Below are positions 1-4,891 of a stretch of 5,375 nucleotides of DNA, one piece after another. Numbering within the stretch: position 1 is the first letter of the stretch; each line of letters begins with the position of its first letter. The notes below the pieces were generated by a model. It had not been told where the DNA came from and ran no database searches. It saw only the letters and a program-made list of their open reading frames with translations. Source of the DNA: Bacillota bacterium (lineage in GTDB: Bacteria; Bacillota; Sulfobacillia; Symbiobacteriales; ZC4RG38); the NCBI GenBank assembly GCA_003242505.1, contig QGUP01000163.1, forward strand, positions 1-5,375, in the 5' to 3' direction. A program made the position numbers and the translations under genes.

Positions 1-1
1 G

Positions 2-919
2 GCGGCGGCAATCGAGCCCGGGTGGCCCGGGGCCCGGGCTTTCCGTTGGCGGCCCGTTGCCAGCCCCCTGCCCCTCCCGCCGGTAGCAGCCGCTGCCCCT
101 TCGCACATCTCGCCGGCAGCAGCGGCTACCCCCTCGCCGACGCCAACCTCTCCGACGCCGCCGGCGGGGGCTCCGACCGCCAACGGCGGGGCCGGCAGGG
201 GGGCCGTCCGCATCGCCAACCTGACCGACCTCCACGCGCCCGTGTACCGGATCGACGAGTCCCGGCTCTGGTCGGCTCTCCTGGCCTGGCAACCGCACCT
301 GATCGCTTTCACCGGAGACCTGGTGGAAGACGGCCGGCTCCCCTGGGATGCAGGTCTCCGCCTGCTGGCACGGCTGGCCGACCGGTGGCCCGTCTACTTC
401 GTGCCGGGCAACCACGACCACCTGGCGGGCTGGCCGCGCCTGGAGCAGGGCCTCCGGGCCAGCGGCGTCCGGGTGCTGGCCAACGCCGGCGAGCCTTTCC
501 AGGCCGCCGGCTACCGGTTCTTCGTCGCCGGTGTTGACGACCCCCACACCCGCCGGGACCGCCTGGATCGGGCCCTGACCGGGGCGCCGGCGGACCTGCC
601 CGTGCTCCTGCTGGCCCACGCCCCGGCCGAAGGCCTCCTCCGGCAGGCTTGCAGGCGGCACATCCCCCTGGTGCTCACCGGCCATACCCACGGCGGGCAG
701 GTTCGCCTGCCCTGGGTGGGCGCCCTCTGGGTCCCCGGCCAGGGCTGGTTCCCGCGCTACGATCGGGGCTGGTTTCCCCTGGGCCGGGGCTGCCTCCTGG
801 TCAACGCCGGGTTGGGCACCCCGAAGCCCTGGGTCCGCTGGCTGTGCCCGCCGGAGGTCCTCCTCATCGCATGGCAGCCTGCCCCTTGCGGGTCTCAGCC
901 GCTCCAGCGCCAGGCCTGA
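2..919 (+). CDS. Metallophosphoesterase, YkuE/YaeI-like, 5'-truncated by window edge
   Basis: A calcineurin-like metallophosphoesterase whose reading frame is open to the left edge, so the start and any membrane anchor lie outside. All metal-ligand blocks are visible, numbering from the first codon at position 2: TDLH (D76, H78), GDLVEDG (D106), GNHDH (N137, H138), LLLAHAP (H206) and GHTHGGQVRLP (H228, H230). GVDDP and the closing PWVRWLCPPEVLLI block are typical of the YkuE/YaeI branch. Members of this branch are usually membrane-anchored, and some cleave lipid-linked or UDP-sugar pyrophosphates; the substrate cannot be read here. The IEP near residues 4-6 matches the strand that normally sits just before the catalytic core, but here about 50 Ala/Pro/Thr-rich residues separate it from the core. 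A GTG at 242 is not the real start, because it lies after the first metal motif. The gene converges with tenA and overlaps its 3' end by 25 bp. Confidence 0.9.
   Translation, partial: AAAIEPGWPGARAFRWRPVASPLPLPPVAAAAPSHISPAAAATPSPTPTSPTPPAGAPTANGGAGRGAVRIANLTDLHAPVYRIDESRLWSALLAWQPHLIAFTGDLVEDGRLPWDAGLRLLARLADRWPVYFVPGNHDHLAGWPRLEQGLRASGVRVLANAGEPFQAAGYRFFVAGVDDPHTRRDRLDRALTGAPADLPVLLLAHAPAEGLLRQACRRHIPLVLTGHTHGGQVRLPWVGALWVPGQGWFPRYDRGWFPLGRGCLLVNAGLGTPKPWVRWLCPPEVLLIAWQPAPCGSQPLQRQA
79..137 (+). repeat. In-frame 33-bp-period duplication in the phosphoesterase linker
   Basis: Positions 79-104 and 112-137 match at 22 of 26 bases with an offset of 33 bp, exactly 11 codons. The copies encode the similar peptides PVAAAAPSH and PAAAATPSP. 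A weaker relative may lie just upstream near 54-76, and the peptide pattern continues as TSPTPPAGAPT. The duplication explains part of the low-complexity Ala/Pro/Thr linker between the N-terminal strand and the catalytic domain. Because the period is a multiple of three, the reading frame is kept. Confidence 0.7.
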
Positions 920-1578
920 TCGAAGAACTCGTACTCGAGGCGCATGGCCGTCTGGTAGTAGGCTGCCGTCTCCGGCGCGCCGTCATCGTAGCGGTCCACC
1001 AGGTCCTCGAGGCGCCGGGCCAGGGCCTCGAACTCGTCGCTGGCATAGGTCTCCACCCACTCCCGGTAAGGGCTGGCCGGGTTCAGGTGCGGGCGGAGGG
1101 CCTGCCCCAGGTACGCGTAGAGGCGCATGCACGGGGTCATGGCCGCCGCGATCCGCCCCACCGGCTCGCTCCACGCCACCCGGAGCAGGAAGTCCGTGTA
1201 CGCCTGGGTCGCCGGCGCCGGTTCGGGGTCGAGGCGGATGCCCCACCGGGCGGCGTAACCCTTGTGCAGCTTCAGCTCCCCCAGCGCCCCGTCCAGCAGC
1301 CCGTGGAAGCCGAGCATGCCGTCCCGGTCCGGCGCCTTGGCGACAGCCAGCGCGTAGGCCCTGGCGAAGGCGGTCAGGTAGTACGCATCCTGCCCGACGT
1401 AAAAGGCGAAGCGTTCCCGGGGGAGGTCGCCGGATGCGATGCCCCGGACGAAGGGATGCTGGAGGCAGGCCTCCGCCCAGCGGGCTGAGGCCGCCCACAG
1501 CTCCCGGGCCCGGCTACCCTCCGGGCGTCCTGTGCCCTTCTCCCTACCCGGTTCGCGGATTCCGGCCGAGCTTTCCAT
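895..1578 (-). CDS. tenA: TenA-type aminopyrimidine aminohydrolase / thiaminase II
   Basis: A 227-residue TenA-family protein, close to the usual family length plus a charged N-terminal tail of about 24 residues. TenA hydrolyses aminopyrimidine breakdown products of thiamin to hydroxymethylpyrimidine (HMP) for salvage in the cytoplasm. The key residues are visible: D64 in GQDAYYL, Y127 in QAYTDF, the nucleophile C150 in MTPCMRLYAYLG, Y171/W174/Y178 in YREWVETYASDEF, and E217 in EYEFFDQAW. The cysteine places it in the TenA_C class. The start is the ATG at 1578, preceded by GGGGGTGA five bases upstream. The frame stays open to 2052, but that extension is repeat-derived Pro/Ala/Arg-rich sequence outside the family domain and is rejected. 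No other thiamin gene is in view, and I see no TPP riboswitch in the leader. The gene is divergent from the aminotransferase. Confidence 0.92.
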   Translation of the reverse strand: MESSAGIREPGREKGTGRPEGSRARELWAASARWAEACLQHPFVRGIASGDLPRERFAFYVGQDAYYLTAFARAYALAVAKAPDRDGMLGFHGLLDGALGELKLHKGYAARWGIRLDPEPAPATQAYTDFLLRVAWSEPVGRIAAAMTPCMRLYAYLGQALRPHLNPASPYREWVETYASDEFEALARRLEDLVDRYDDGAPETAAYYQTAMRLEYEFFDQAWRWSG

Positions 1579-1583
1579 CGGCG

Positions 1584-1591
1584 TCACCCCC
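1584..1591 (-). promoter_or_regulatory. Ribosome binding site of tenA
   Basis: On the minus strand GGGGGTGA matches GGAGGTGA at 7 of 8 bases, with a five-base spacer to the ATG at 1578. It supports this start over more distant in-frame starts. Confidence 0.65.
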
Positions 1592-1626
1592 GTTGGGATT
1601 GGGACCTTTACCCTGATGGACGCGAG

Positions 1627-1668
1627 CCGGCCTGGCGACGGTTCCCCGGTGACCCGCCGCCAGGCCGG
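1627..1668 (-). promoter_or_regulatory. Leader hairpin upstream of tenA
   Basis: CCGGCCTGGCG at 1627-1637 and CGCCAGGCCGG at 1658-1668 form a perfect 11-bp inverted repeat with a 20-base loop, about 49 bases upstream of the tenA ATG. The 1658-1668 arm overlaps the first copy of the 18-bp tandem repeat. The second copy offers another, shorter partner for the same opposite arm (8 pairs). It could be an RNA leader structure or a protein site. There is no U-tract after it, so it is not an ordinary terminator, and transcription across it has not been shown. Confidence 0.45.
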
Positions 1669-1696
1669 TTTTCGTATGCAGGCCGGTTTTCGTGTG
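1661..1696. repeat. Tandem 18-bp repeat, two copies
   Basis: CAGGCCGGTTTTCGTATG (1661-1678) is followed directly by CAGGCCGGTTTTCGTGTG (1679-1696), differing at one base. The minus strand of each copy reads CGAAAACCGG, close to the CGAAAATTCGG and CGAAAATCCGG cores of the inverted repeats at 1705 and 1823. The copies may therefore be related binding sites; that link is inference. Confidence 0.85.
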
Positions 1697-1704
1697 TCGG
1701 GGAG

Positions 1705-1722
1705 GTGCCGAAAATTCGGCAC
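1705..1722. promoter_or_regulatory. Inverted repeat, candidate activator or repressor site 1
   Basis: GTGCCGAA-AA-TTCGGCAC has perfect 8-bp arms and a 2-base centre, the size of a site for a dimeric regulator. It lies about 345 bp upstream of the expected sigma-54 transcription start and 127 bp upstream of the tenA ATG, so it could serve either gene. Two degenerate relatives lie downstream. It is too compact, with no U-tract, to be a terminator. Confidence 0.6.
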
Positions 1723-1822
1723 TGGCGCTGGGCGTCTGGCAGGCGGTGCGGCGCTGCGGTGCGGCCACCGCTTGGGCAGCCTGTGCCGGGCGGCCGCCGG
1801 GACAGCCCCGTCCCTCCGGTGG

Positions 1823-1840
1823 GCGCCGAAAATCCGGCAG
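1823..1840. promoter_or_regulatory. Inverted repeat, candidate site 2
   Basis: GCGCCGAAAATCCGGCAG matches site 1 at 15 of 18 bases, including the core CGAAAATNCGG, with an offset of 118 bp. It lies about 228 bp upstream of the expected aminotransferase transcription start, within the usual range for enhancer sites of sigma-54 activators. The role is inferred. Confidence 0.5.
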
Positions 1841-1855
1841 AGCCCGGGGACGGGC

Positions 1856-1875
1856 GGTGCCGAGAGGTGGGCACC
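1856..1875. promoter_or_regulatory. Inverted repeat, candidate site 3
   Basis: GGTGCCGAGAGGTGGGCACC has 6-bp arms GGTGCC/GGCACC around an 8-base centre. It matches the 20-bp version of site 1 (1704-1723) at 15 of 20 bases, with both outer half-sites kept and the AT-rich centre lost. Its centre is 34 bp from that of site 2. It is weaker than sites 1 and 2, and could be a degenerate second enhancer half-pair or chance. Confidence 0.35.
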
Positions 1876-1892
1876 CGTTCGGGGGCAGGGGC

Positions 1893-2010
1893 CGGCGGGG
1901 CCGCCGCAGTGGGCTGGGGCTGGCGGGCCGCCACCGCAGTAGGCAGGAACCGGCGGTGCCGCCGCAGCAGCGGGTCGGGTCCCCGGTGCAGCCACCGCAG
2001 GGGGGCTGAA
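1893..2010. repeat. Degenerate about 30-bp repeat, four copies
   Basis: The core GCCRCCGCAG recurs at 1900, 1930, 1958 and 1991 (spacings 30, 28 and 33 bp), alternating between GCCGCCGCAG and GCCACCGCAG. Each copy is preceded by a GGCGG-like or CGGTG-like block and followed by a G-rich stretch such as TGGGCTGG or TAGGCAGG. A more distant relative, GCCACCG, occurs at 1764. The array ends about 25 bp before the sigma-54 promoter. It may be a decayed tandem repeat or an array of binding sites. Confidence 0.55.
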
Positions 2011-2032
2011 CCCGGGCCGGTCCGTTCCTTTC

Positions 2033-2049
2033 TTGGCACAATACTTGCT
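2033..2049 (+). promoter_or_regulatory. Sigma-54 (RpoN/SigL) -24/-12 promoter of the aminotransferase
   Basis: TTGGCACAATACTTGCT fits the sigma-54 consensus YTGGCACGRNNNTTGCW at 16 of 17 positions (A for G at the eighth). The invariant GG (2035-2036) and GC (2047-2048) are separated by 10 bases, as required. The expected transcription start is near 2060, giving a leader of about 34 bases that contains the ribosome binding site at 2079-2086. Sigma-54 promoters need an AAA+ enhancer-binding activator; none is encoded here. In bacilli, catabolic aminotransferase genes such as rocD, and gabT in some species, are under SigL, which fits the gene downstream. Confidence 0.75.
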
Positions 2050-2093
2050 CATGCTTCTCCTGCGCCGAATCCCCTTGCGAAGGAGGCGCTGCC

Positions 2094-3425
2094 GTGGACA
2101 GCCGGAGCCTGCTGCAGAAAGCCGAGGCGCACCTGGCCCCTGTCCTCTACCGGGCGACCCGCCTGGTCTTTGAGCGGGCGGAGGGCTGTTACCTCATCAC
2201 GAAGGACGGCGAGCGGTACCTGGACTTCGTCTCCGGCATCGCCGTCAACAACCTGGGGCACAACCACCCGGAGGTGGTGGCCGCGGCCCGGGAGCAGATG
2301 GAGAAGCTGATCCACATCTGCGGGGCCACGGGCTACTACGAGAGCGCGATCGAACTGGCGGCGGAACTCGCCCGGATCGCCCCCGGGGACCTGGACACGG
2401 TCTTCTTCGCCAACTCCGGGGCGGAGGCGGTGGAGGGGGCGGTAAAGCTCGCCCGGTACGTCACCCGCCGGCCGGCGATCATCGCCTTCAAGGGCGCCTT
2501 CCACGGCCGGACCCTCGGGGCGACGTCGCTGACGGCTTCTTCCACCCGCTACCGGCAGCACTACGAACCGCTCGTCGCCGGGGTCTACCACGTGAACTAC
2601 CCCTACCCCTTCCGCTCTCCCTACAAGGAGCCCGGGGCCCGGCCGTACTTGGCAGAGATCGAGCACCTCTTCAAGCACATGGTCGCCCCCGAGGATGTGG
2701 CCGCGGTGATCATCGAGCCGGTCCTGGGGGAGGGCGGCTACGTCGTCCCGCCCGAAGGCTACCTCCAGGGGCTCCGGGAACTGACCCGCCGGCACGGCAT
2801 TCTGCTCATCTTCGACGAGGTGCAGACGGGCTTCGGCCGGACGGGCAAGATGTTCGCCGCGGAGCACTTCGGCGTGGTGCCGGACATCATGGTCGTCGGC
2901 AAGGCCCTGGCCGGCGGCTTCCCCCTGAGCGCGGTCATCGCCCGCCGGGAGATCATGGCCCAGTGGCCGCCGGGGGCCCACGGCAGCACCTTCGGCGGCC
3001 ACCCGGTCTCCTGCGCGGCGGCCCTCGCGACCCTCCGGGTGATGGAGCGGGACCGGGTGGTGGAGAGGGCGGCGGAGACCGGGGCGTACCTGAAGAGCCG
3101 GCTGGAGGCGCTCCAGCGCCGGCACCCGATCATCGGCGAGGTCCGGGGGCTGGGGCTGATGATCGGGGTGGAGTTCGTCCGCCCCGACGGCAGCCCCTAC
3201 CCGGAGGCGGTCAGCCGGATCGTGGAACTGGCCCTGGCGGAAAAGCTCCTCTTCTACTCCGCCGGGGTGTACAAGAACGTCATCCGGTTCATGACCCCCC
3301 TTACCATCAGCCGGGAGGACCTGGACCAGGGGCTGGCGATCTTCGAGCGGTGCCTGGAGCGCTTCGAGGCAGAGCAGGCGGCCGCCTCCTTTGCGAAGGA
3401 GCAGGCGGCCTCCCCGGCGGACTGA
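2094..3425 (+). CDS. gabT: Class-III PLP aminotransferase, probable 4-aminobutyrate aminotransferase
   Basis: A 443-residue fold-type I aminotransferase of class III, of normal length for the family. Visible landmarks are NSGAEAVE (107-114, phosphate binding), FHGRT (136-140), IIEPVLGEGG (206-215), DEVQTGFGRTG (241-251, D241 contacts the PLP ring nitrogen), the Schiff-base lysine K270 in VVGKALAGGFPLSAVIA, STFGGHP (298-304) and R398 in IRFMTPL, which usually binds the substrate carboxylate. These suit GabT, which transfers the amino group of GABA to 2-oxoglutarate; ornithine, beta-alanine or another omega-amino acid remains possible. The GTG start has GAAGGAGG seven bases upstream. No succinate-semialdehyde dehydrogenase is adjacent in view. 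The last 20 residues (EQAA repeated) are an Ala-rich tail outside the family core. A sigma-54 promoter precedes the gene, which appears to be transcribed alone. Confidence 0.9.
   Translation: MDSRSLLQKAEAHLAPVLYRATRLVFERAEGCYLITKDGERYLDFVSGIAVNNLGHNHPEVVAAAREQMEKLIHICGATGYYESAIELAAELARIAPGDLDTVFFANSGAEAVEGAVKLARYVTRRPAIIAFKGAFHGRTLGATSLTASSTRYRQHYEPLVAGVYHVNYPYPFRSPYKEPGARPYLAEIEHLFKHMVAPEDVAAVIIEPVLGEGGYVVPPEGYLQGLRELTRRHGILLIFDEVQTGFGRTGKMFAAEHFGVVPDIMVVGKALAGGFPLSAVIARREIMAQWPPGAHGSTFGGHPVSCAAALATLRVMERDRVVERAAETGAYLKSRLEALQRRHPIIGEVRGLGLMIGVEFVRPDGSPYPEAVSRIVELALAEKLLFYSAGVYKNVIRFMTPLTISREDLDQGLAIFERCLERFEAEQAAASFAKEQAASPAD
3372..3410 (+). repeat. 27-bp-offset direct repeat and hairpin at the aminotransferase 3' end
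   Basis: GAGCAGGCGGCC occurs at 3372-3383 and 3399-3410, an in-frame offset of nine codons that repeats EQAA in the protein tail. Between them CTCCTT-TGCG-AAGGAG (3386-3401) forms a perfect 6-bp stem with a tetraloop. The block TTGCGAAGGAG (3391-3401) also occurs at the gene's own ribosome binding site (2075-2085). Confidence 0.6.
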
Positions 3426-3450
3426 GGGCGGGCGGGCGCCCTGTGGAGTG

Positions 3451-3471
3451 AGCGGAGGCGAGCGCCCCGCT
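3451..3471 (+). terminator. Minor hairpin downstream of the aminotransferase
   Basis: AGCGG-A-GGC-GAGC-GCC-CCGCT folds into an 8-bp stem with one bulged A, 25 bases after the stop codon. There is no U-tract. It may act with the much stronger hairpin 14 bases further on, or be a by-product of base composition. Confidence 0.25.
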
Positions 3472-3484
3472 GGAGCAAGAGCCG

Positions 3485-3521
3485 ACGGCCGCCCCGGGGG
3501 GAGAGCCCCCGGGGCGGCCGT
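3485..3521. terminator. Strong 16-bp hairpin between convergent genes
   Basis: ACGGCCGCCCCGGGGG (3485-3500) and its exact complement (3506-3521) form a perfect 16-bp GC-rich stem with the loop GAGAG. It lies 59 bases after the aminotransferase stop and 14 bases beyond the ROK stop, so it is placed to end transcription from both sides. Neither side has a clear U-tract, as is common for terminators in very GC-rich bacteria; without one it could act mainly as a 3'-end stabiliser. Confidence 0.7.
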
Positions 3522-3535
3522 GTGACCTGGGGGAT

Positions 3536-4753
3536 TCAGAGGACCACCGCGGGCAAGCGGTAGAGGTCTTCGAGGATCAGCACCCCGGCGCCGATGGCGC
3601 AGGCATCGGGGCCGTGGGCCGAGAGGGTGATCTCCGCCTGCTCCCGGGGGGCGGCCAGGGCCCGCTCCCGGACCACCTGCCGGGCTGGGTTCAGGAGGTT
3701 GTCGCCCCCGAGGGCCAGGGGTCCGCCGATGATCACCCGCTGGGGGTTGAAGGTGTTGATCGCGTTGGCGATGCCAACCCCCAGATAGCGGCCCACGTCC
3801 CGCAGGGCGGCGATGGCGGCTCCGTTCCCCTCCTTGGCGGCCTGGATGATCCACTCAATGAAGGGAGCCGGATGGTCGGGGCCCGGTTCCGGTTCGGGTA
3901 TCGGCGCGACGGCCCCCGGGTGCGCGGTGAAATAGCGCCGCAGCGCCGCTTCCGAGGCCATGGCCTCGAGGCACCCCCGGCTGCCGCAGGCGCAGGGAGG
4001 GCCGCTCAAGTCGATGGTGGTATGGCCCAGTTCCCCGGCCAGCCCGCCGTGACCCCGGTAGAGCTCGCCCTGGATGATGATCCCGGCGCCGATGCCGATC
4101 CCCAGGCTGAAGTAAACCACGTTCTGCAGGCCGGCGCCGGCGCCGGACCAGTGCTCCGCGAGGGCGCCGGCGTTGGCCTCGTTGTCCACCTTCACCGGGG
4201 CCTCAAAGCGCTCCTGGAACCAGGCCCGGACATCGACGTCTTCCCACCGGAGGTTGGGGGCGAAGATGAGCCGACCCCGCTCGTAGTCCACCAGTCCGGG
4301 GATCCCGACGCCGATGCCCATCAGCCCCAGGGGCGTCTCCGGAGCGACCTGCAGCCCCTGGCGGATGATGTCCGCGAACTGGCCCAGGGTGGTTTCCGGG
4401 TCATGGGGGTCCCGGAGGCCCGTCCGGTGTTGCCAGATGGGCTGGCCCAGCAGGTCCTGGATGACGACCGCCAGGTAGTTGACCCCGATCTCCGCGCCGA
4501 CCACCACACCGGCCCGGGTGTTGAGGACGAGGAGCTGGGGCCGGCGACCGCCCTGGGAGGCCCCCGGACCGATCTCCCGGGCCAGATGCTCGTCGAGCAA
4601 CTCGTCCACCAGCGCGGAGACCGTCGACTTGTTCAGGCCGGTGATCTTCGCGATCTCCGCCCGGGAGATGGGCGAGTGGCGGCGCAGGGCGTTGAGGACG
4701 ATGGTCTTGTTTAGTTGCTTGACAAACATATGGTCGCCGGTGCGAACGTTCAA
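3536..4753 (-). CDS. ROK-family (XylR/NagC-type) transcriptional regulator
   Basis: A 405-residue ROK protein with an N-terminal winged helix-turn-helix and a sugar-kinase-like C-terminal domain. Numbering from the TTG start, residues 27-53 (SPISRAEIAKITGLNKSTVS and on) form the recognition region. The ASKHA domain begins near 83. It contains DNEANAGALAEHW with the kinase-type aspartate D190, GELGHTTID with the ExGH motif (E241, H244), and the zinc knuckle CACGSRGCLE (C254, C256, C261, with H244). Such proteins usually bind DNA in the absence of a sugar and release it on binding one. The motifs look intact, so sugar binding is likely; kinase activity is uncertain. TTG at 4753 is chosen because GGAGG lies nine bases upstream and the resulting LNVRTGDHMFVKQLN opening matches the family. 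The upstream gene on the same strand looks like a glycoside hydrolase, suggesting control of sugar genes. Confidence 0.9.
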   Translation of the reverse strand: MNVRTGDHMFVKQLNKTIVLNALRRHSPISRAEIAKITGLNKSTVSALVDELLDEHLAREIGPGASQGGRRPQLLVLNTRAGVVVGAEIGVNYLAVVIQDLLGQPIWQHRTGLRDPHDPETTLGQFADIIRQGLQVAPETPLGLMGIGVGIPGLVDYERGRLIFAPNLRWEDVDVRAWFQERFEAPVKVDNEANAGALAEHWSGAGAGLQNVVYFSLGIGIGAGIIIQGELYRGHGGLAGELGHTTIDLSGPPCACGSRGCLEAMASEAALRRYFTAHPGAVAPIPEPEPGPDHPAPFIEWIIQAAKEGNGAAIAALRDVGRYLGVGIANAINTFNPQRVIIGGPLALGGDNLLNPARQVVRERALAAPREQAEITLSAHGPDACAIGAGVLILEDLYRLPAVVL

Positions 4754-4762
4754 CCTTCTTCT

Positions 4763-4767
4763 CCTCC
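4763..4767 (-). promoter_or_regulatory. Ribosome binding site deciding the ROK TTG start
   Basis: GGAGG on the minus strand, nine bases before the TTG at 4753. The internal ATG at 4729 has no such site at proper distance, and the distal ATG at 4888 lies inside the promoter/operator area. Confidence 0.7.
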
Positions 4768-4812
4768 GACTCGGTATTGCCTGTGGCTGCGCAGCGTCGG
4801 GACCCGATGGAT

Positions 4813-4834
4813 CCCGGGGTCTGGGGTCCCCGGG
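4813..4834 (-). promoter_or_regulatory. Hairpin in the ROK leader region
   Basis: CCCGGGG (4813-4819) and CCCCGGG (4828-4834) form a 7-bp stem with an 8-base loop, about 60 bases upstream of the ROK start. It would lie in the 5' leader if transcription starts near the AT-rich block at 4867-4891. There is no U-tract. It may be only a product of base composition. Confidence 0.25.
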
Positions 4835-4866
4835 GGCGCCGGGCAGTCGGAAGGCCGGTGGGCCCG

Positions 4867-4891
4867 AGTTTGTATTGCTGGTCAACAAAAT
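4867..4891 (-). promoter_or_regulatory. Candidate ROK operator and promoter region
   Basis: AGTTTGT (4867-4873) and ACAAAAT (4885-4891) are an imperfect inverted repeat (6 of 7 pairs) separated by 11 bases. They resemble the AGTTTGTT/AACAAACT half-sites of XylR-type ROK regulators in Firmicutes, although the spacing is longer than in the classical xyl operator. The block is AT-rich in a GC-rich setting and lies 114-138 bases upstream of the ROK start. A TTGACC at 4885-4880 on the minus strand resembles a -35 box, but no good -10 follows at 17 bases. Autoregulation is inferred. Confidence 0.4.

Larger units (their letters stand above)
1579..2093. other. Divergent, repeat-rich intergenic regulatory region
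   Basis: This 515-bp stretch lies between the divergent tenA and aminotransferase starts. Long open frames cross it on both strands, but they encode Pro/Ala/Arg/Gly-rich peptides with no recognisable domain and follow the DNA repeats, so I call none a gene. It holds the tenA leader hairpin, a tandem 18-mer, three related inverted repeats, a four-copy degenerate repeat and a sigma-54-type promoter. Short AT-rich blocks (GAAAATT, GGTTTTCG, CACAATACTTG) stand out against the GC-rich background, as protein-binding sites often do. I found no convincing sigma-A promoter for tenA. Confidence 0.7.

Noticed and set aside
22..537. 171-residue plus-strand frame at the left edge
   Set aside because: A shifted frame of the phosphoesterase, with only Pro/Arg/Gly-rich composition.
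649..1488. 279-residue plus-strand frame across the phosphoesterase end and tenA
   Set aside because: It overlaps two recognisable genes and encodes low-information Arg/Gly/Pro/Val-rich sequence.
1579..1800. TPP riboswitch in front of tenA
   Set aside because: The conserved CTGAGA and ACCTGATCTGG-type elements are not found on the minus strand; the CCCTGATGG near 1610 is on the wrong strand and stands alone.
1579..2052. N-terminal extension of about 158 residues on tenA
   Set aside because: The extension is Pro/Ala/Arg-rich, follows DNA repeats and lies outside the TenA fold, while the ATG at 1578 has a good ribosome binding site.
2051..2175. Short leader peptide frame starting at ATG 2051
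   Set aside because: It would begin upstream of the predicted sigma-54 transcription start near 2060, has no ribosome binding site and is Arg/Pro-rich.
2049..3854. 601-residue open frame on the minus strand opposite the aminotransferase
   Set aside because: It is antisense to a clear enzyme gene, runs into the ROK gene in another frame, is rich in Arg/Gly/Pro/Asp and has no domain; a by-product of high GC.
3594..4714. Long plus-strand frames opposite the ROK gene (such as 3614-4714)
   Set aside because: Antisense to an intact ROK protein with all motifs present; no domain of their own.
4857..4885. Sigma-A promoter for the ROK gene with -35 TTGACC
   Set aside because: The hexamer at 17 bases spacing is CCCACC, not a -10 box, so only the region is annotated, not a defined promoter.
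4754..4888. N-terminal extension of 45 residues on the ROK regulator from an ATG at 4888
   Set aside because: That ATG lies in the AT-rich promoter/operator block right after a terminator and has no clear ribosome binding site; the TTG at 4753 has one and gives the family's usual opening.
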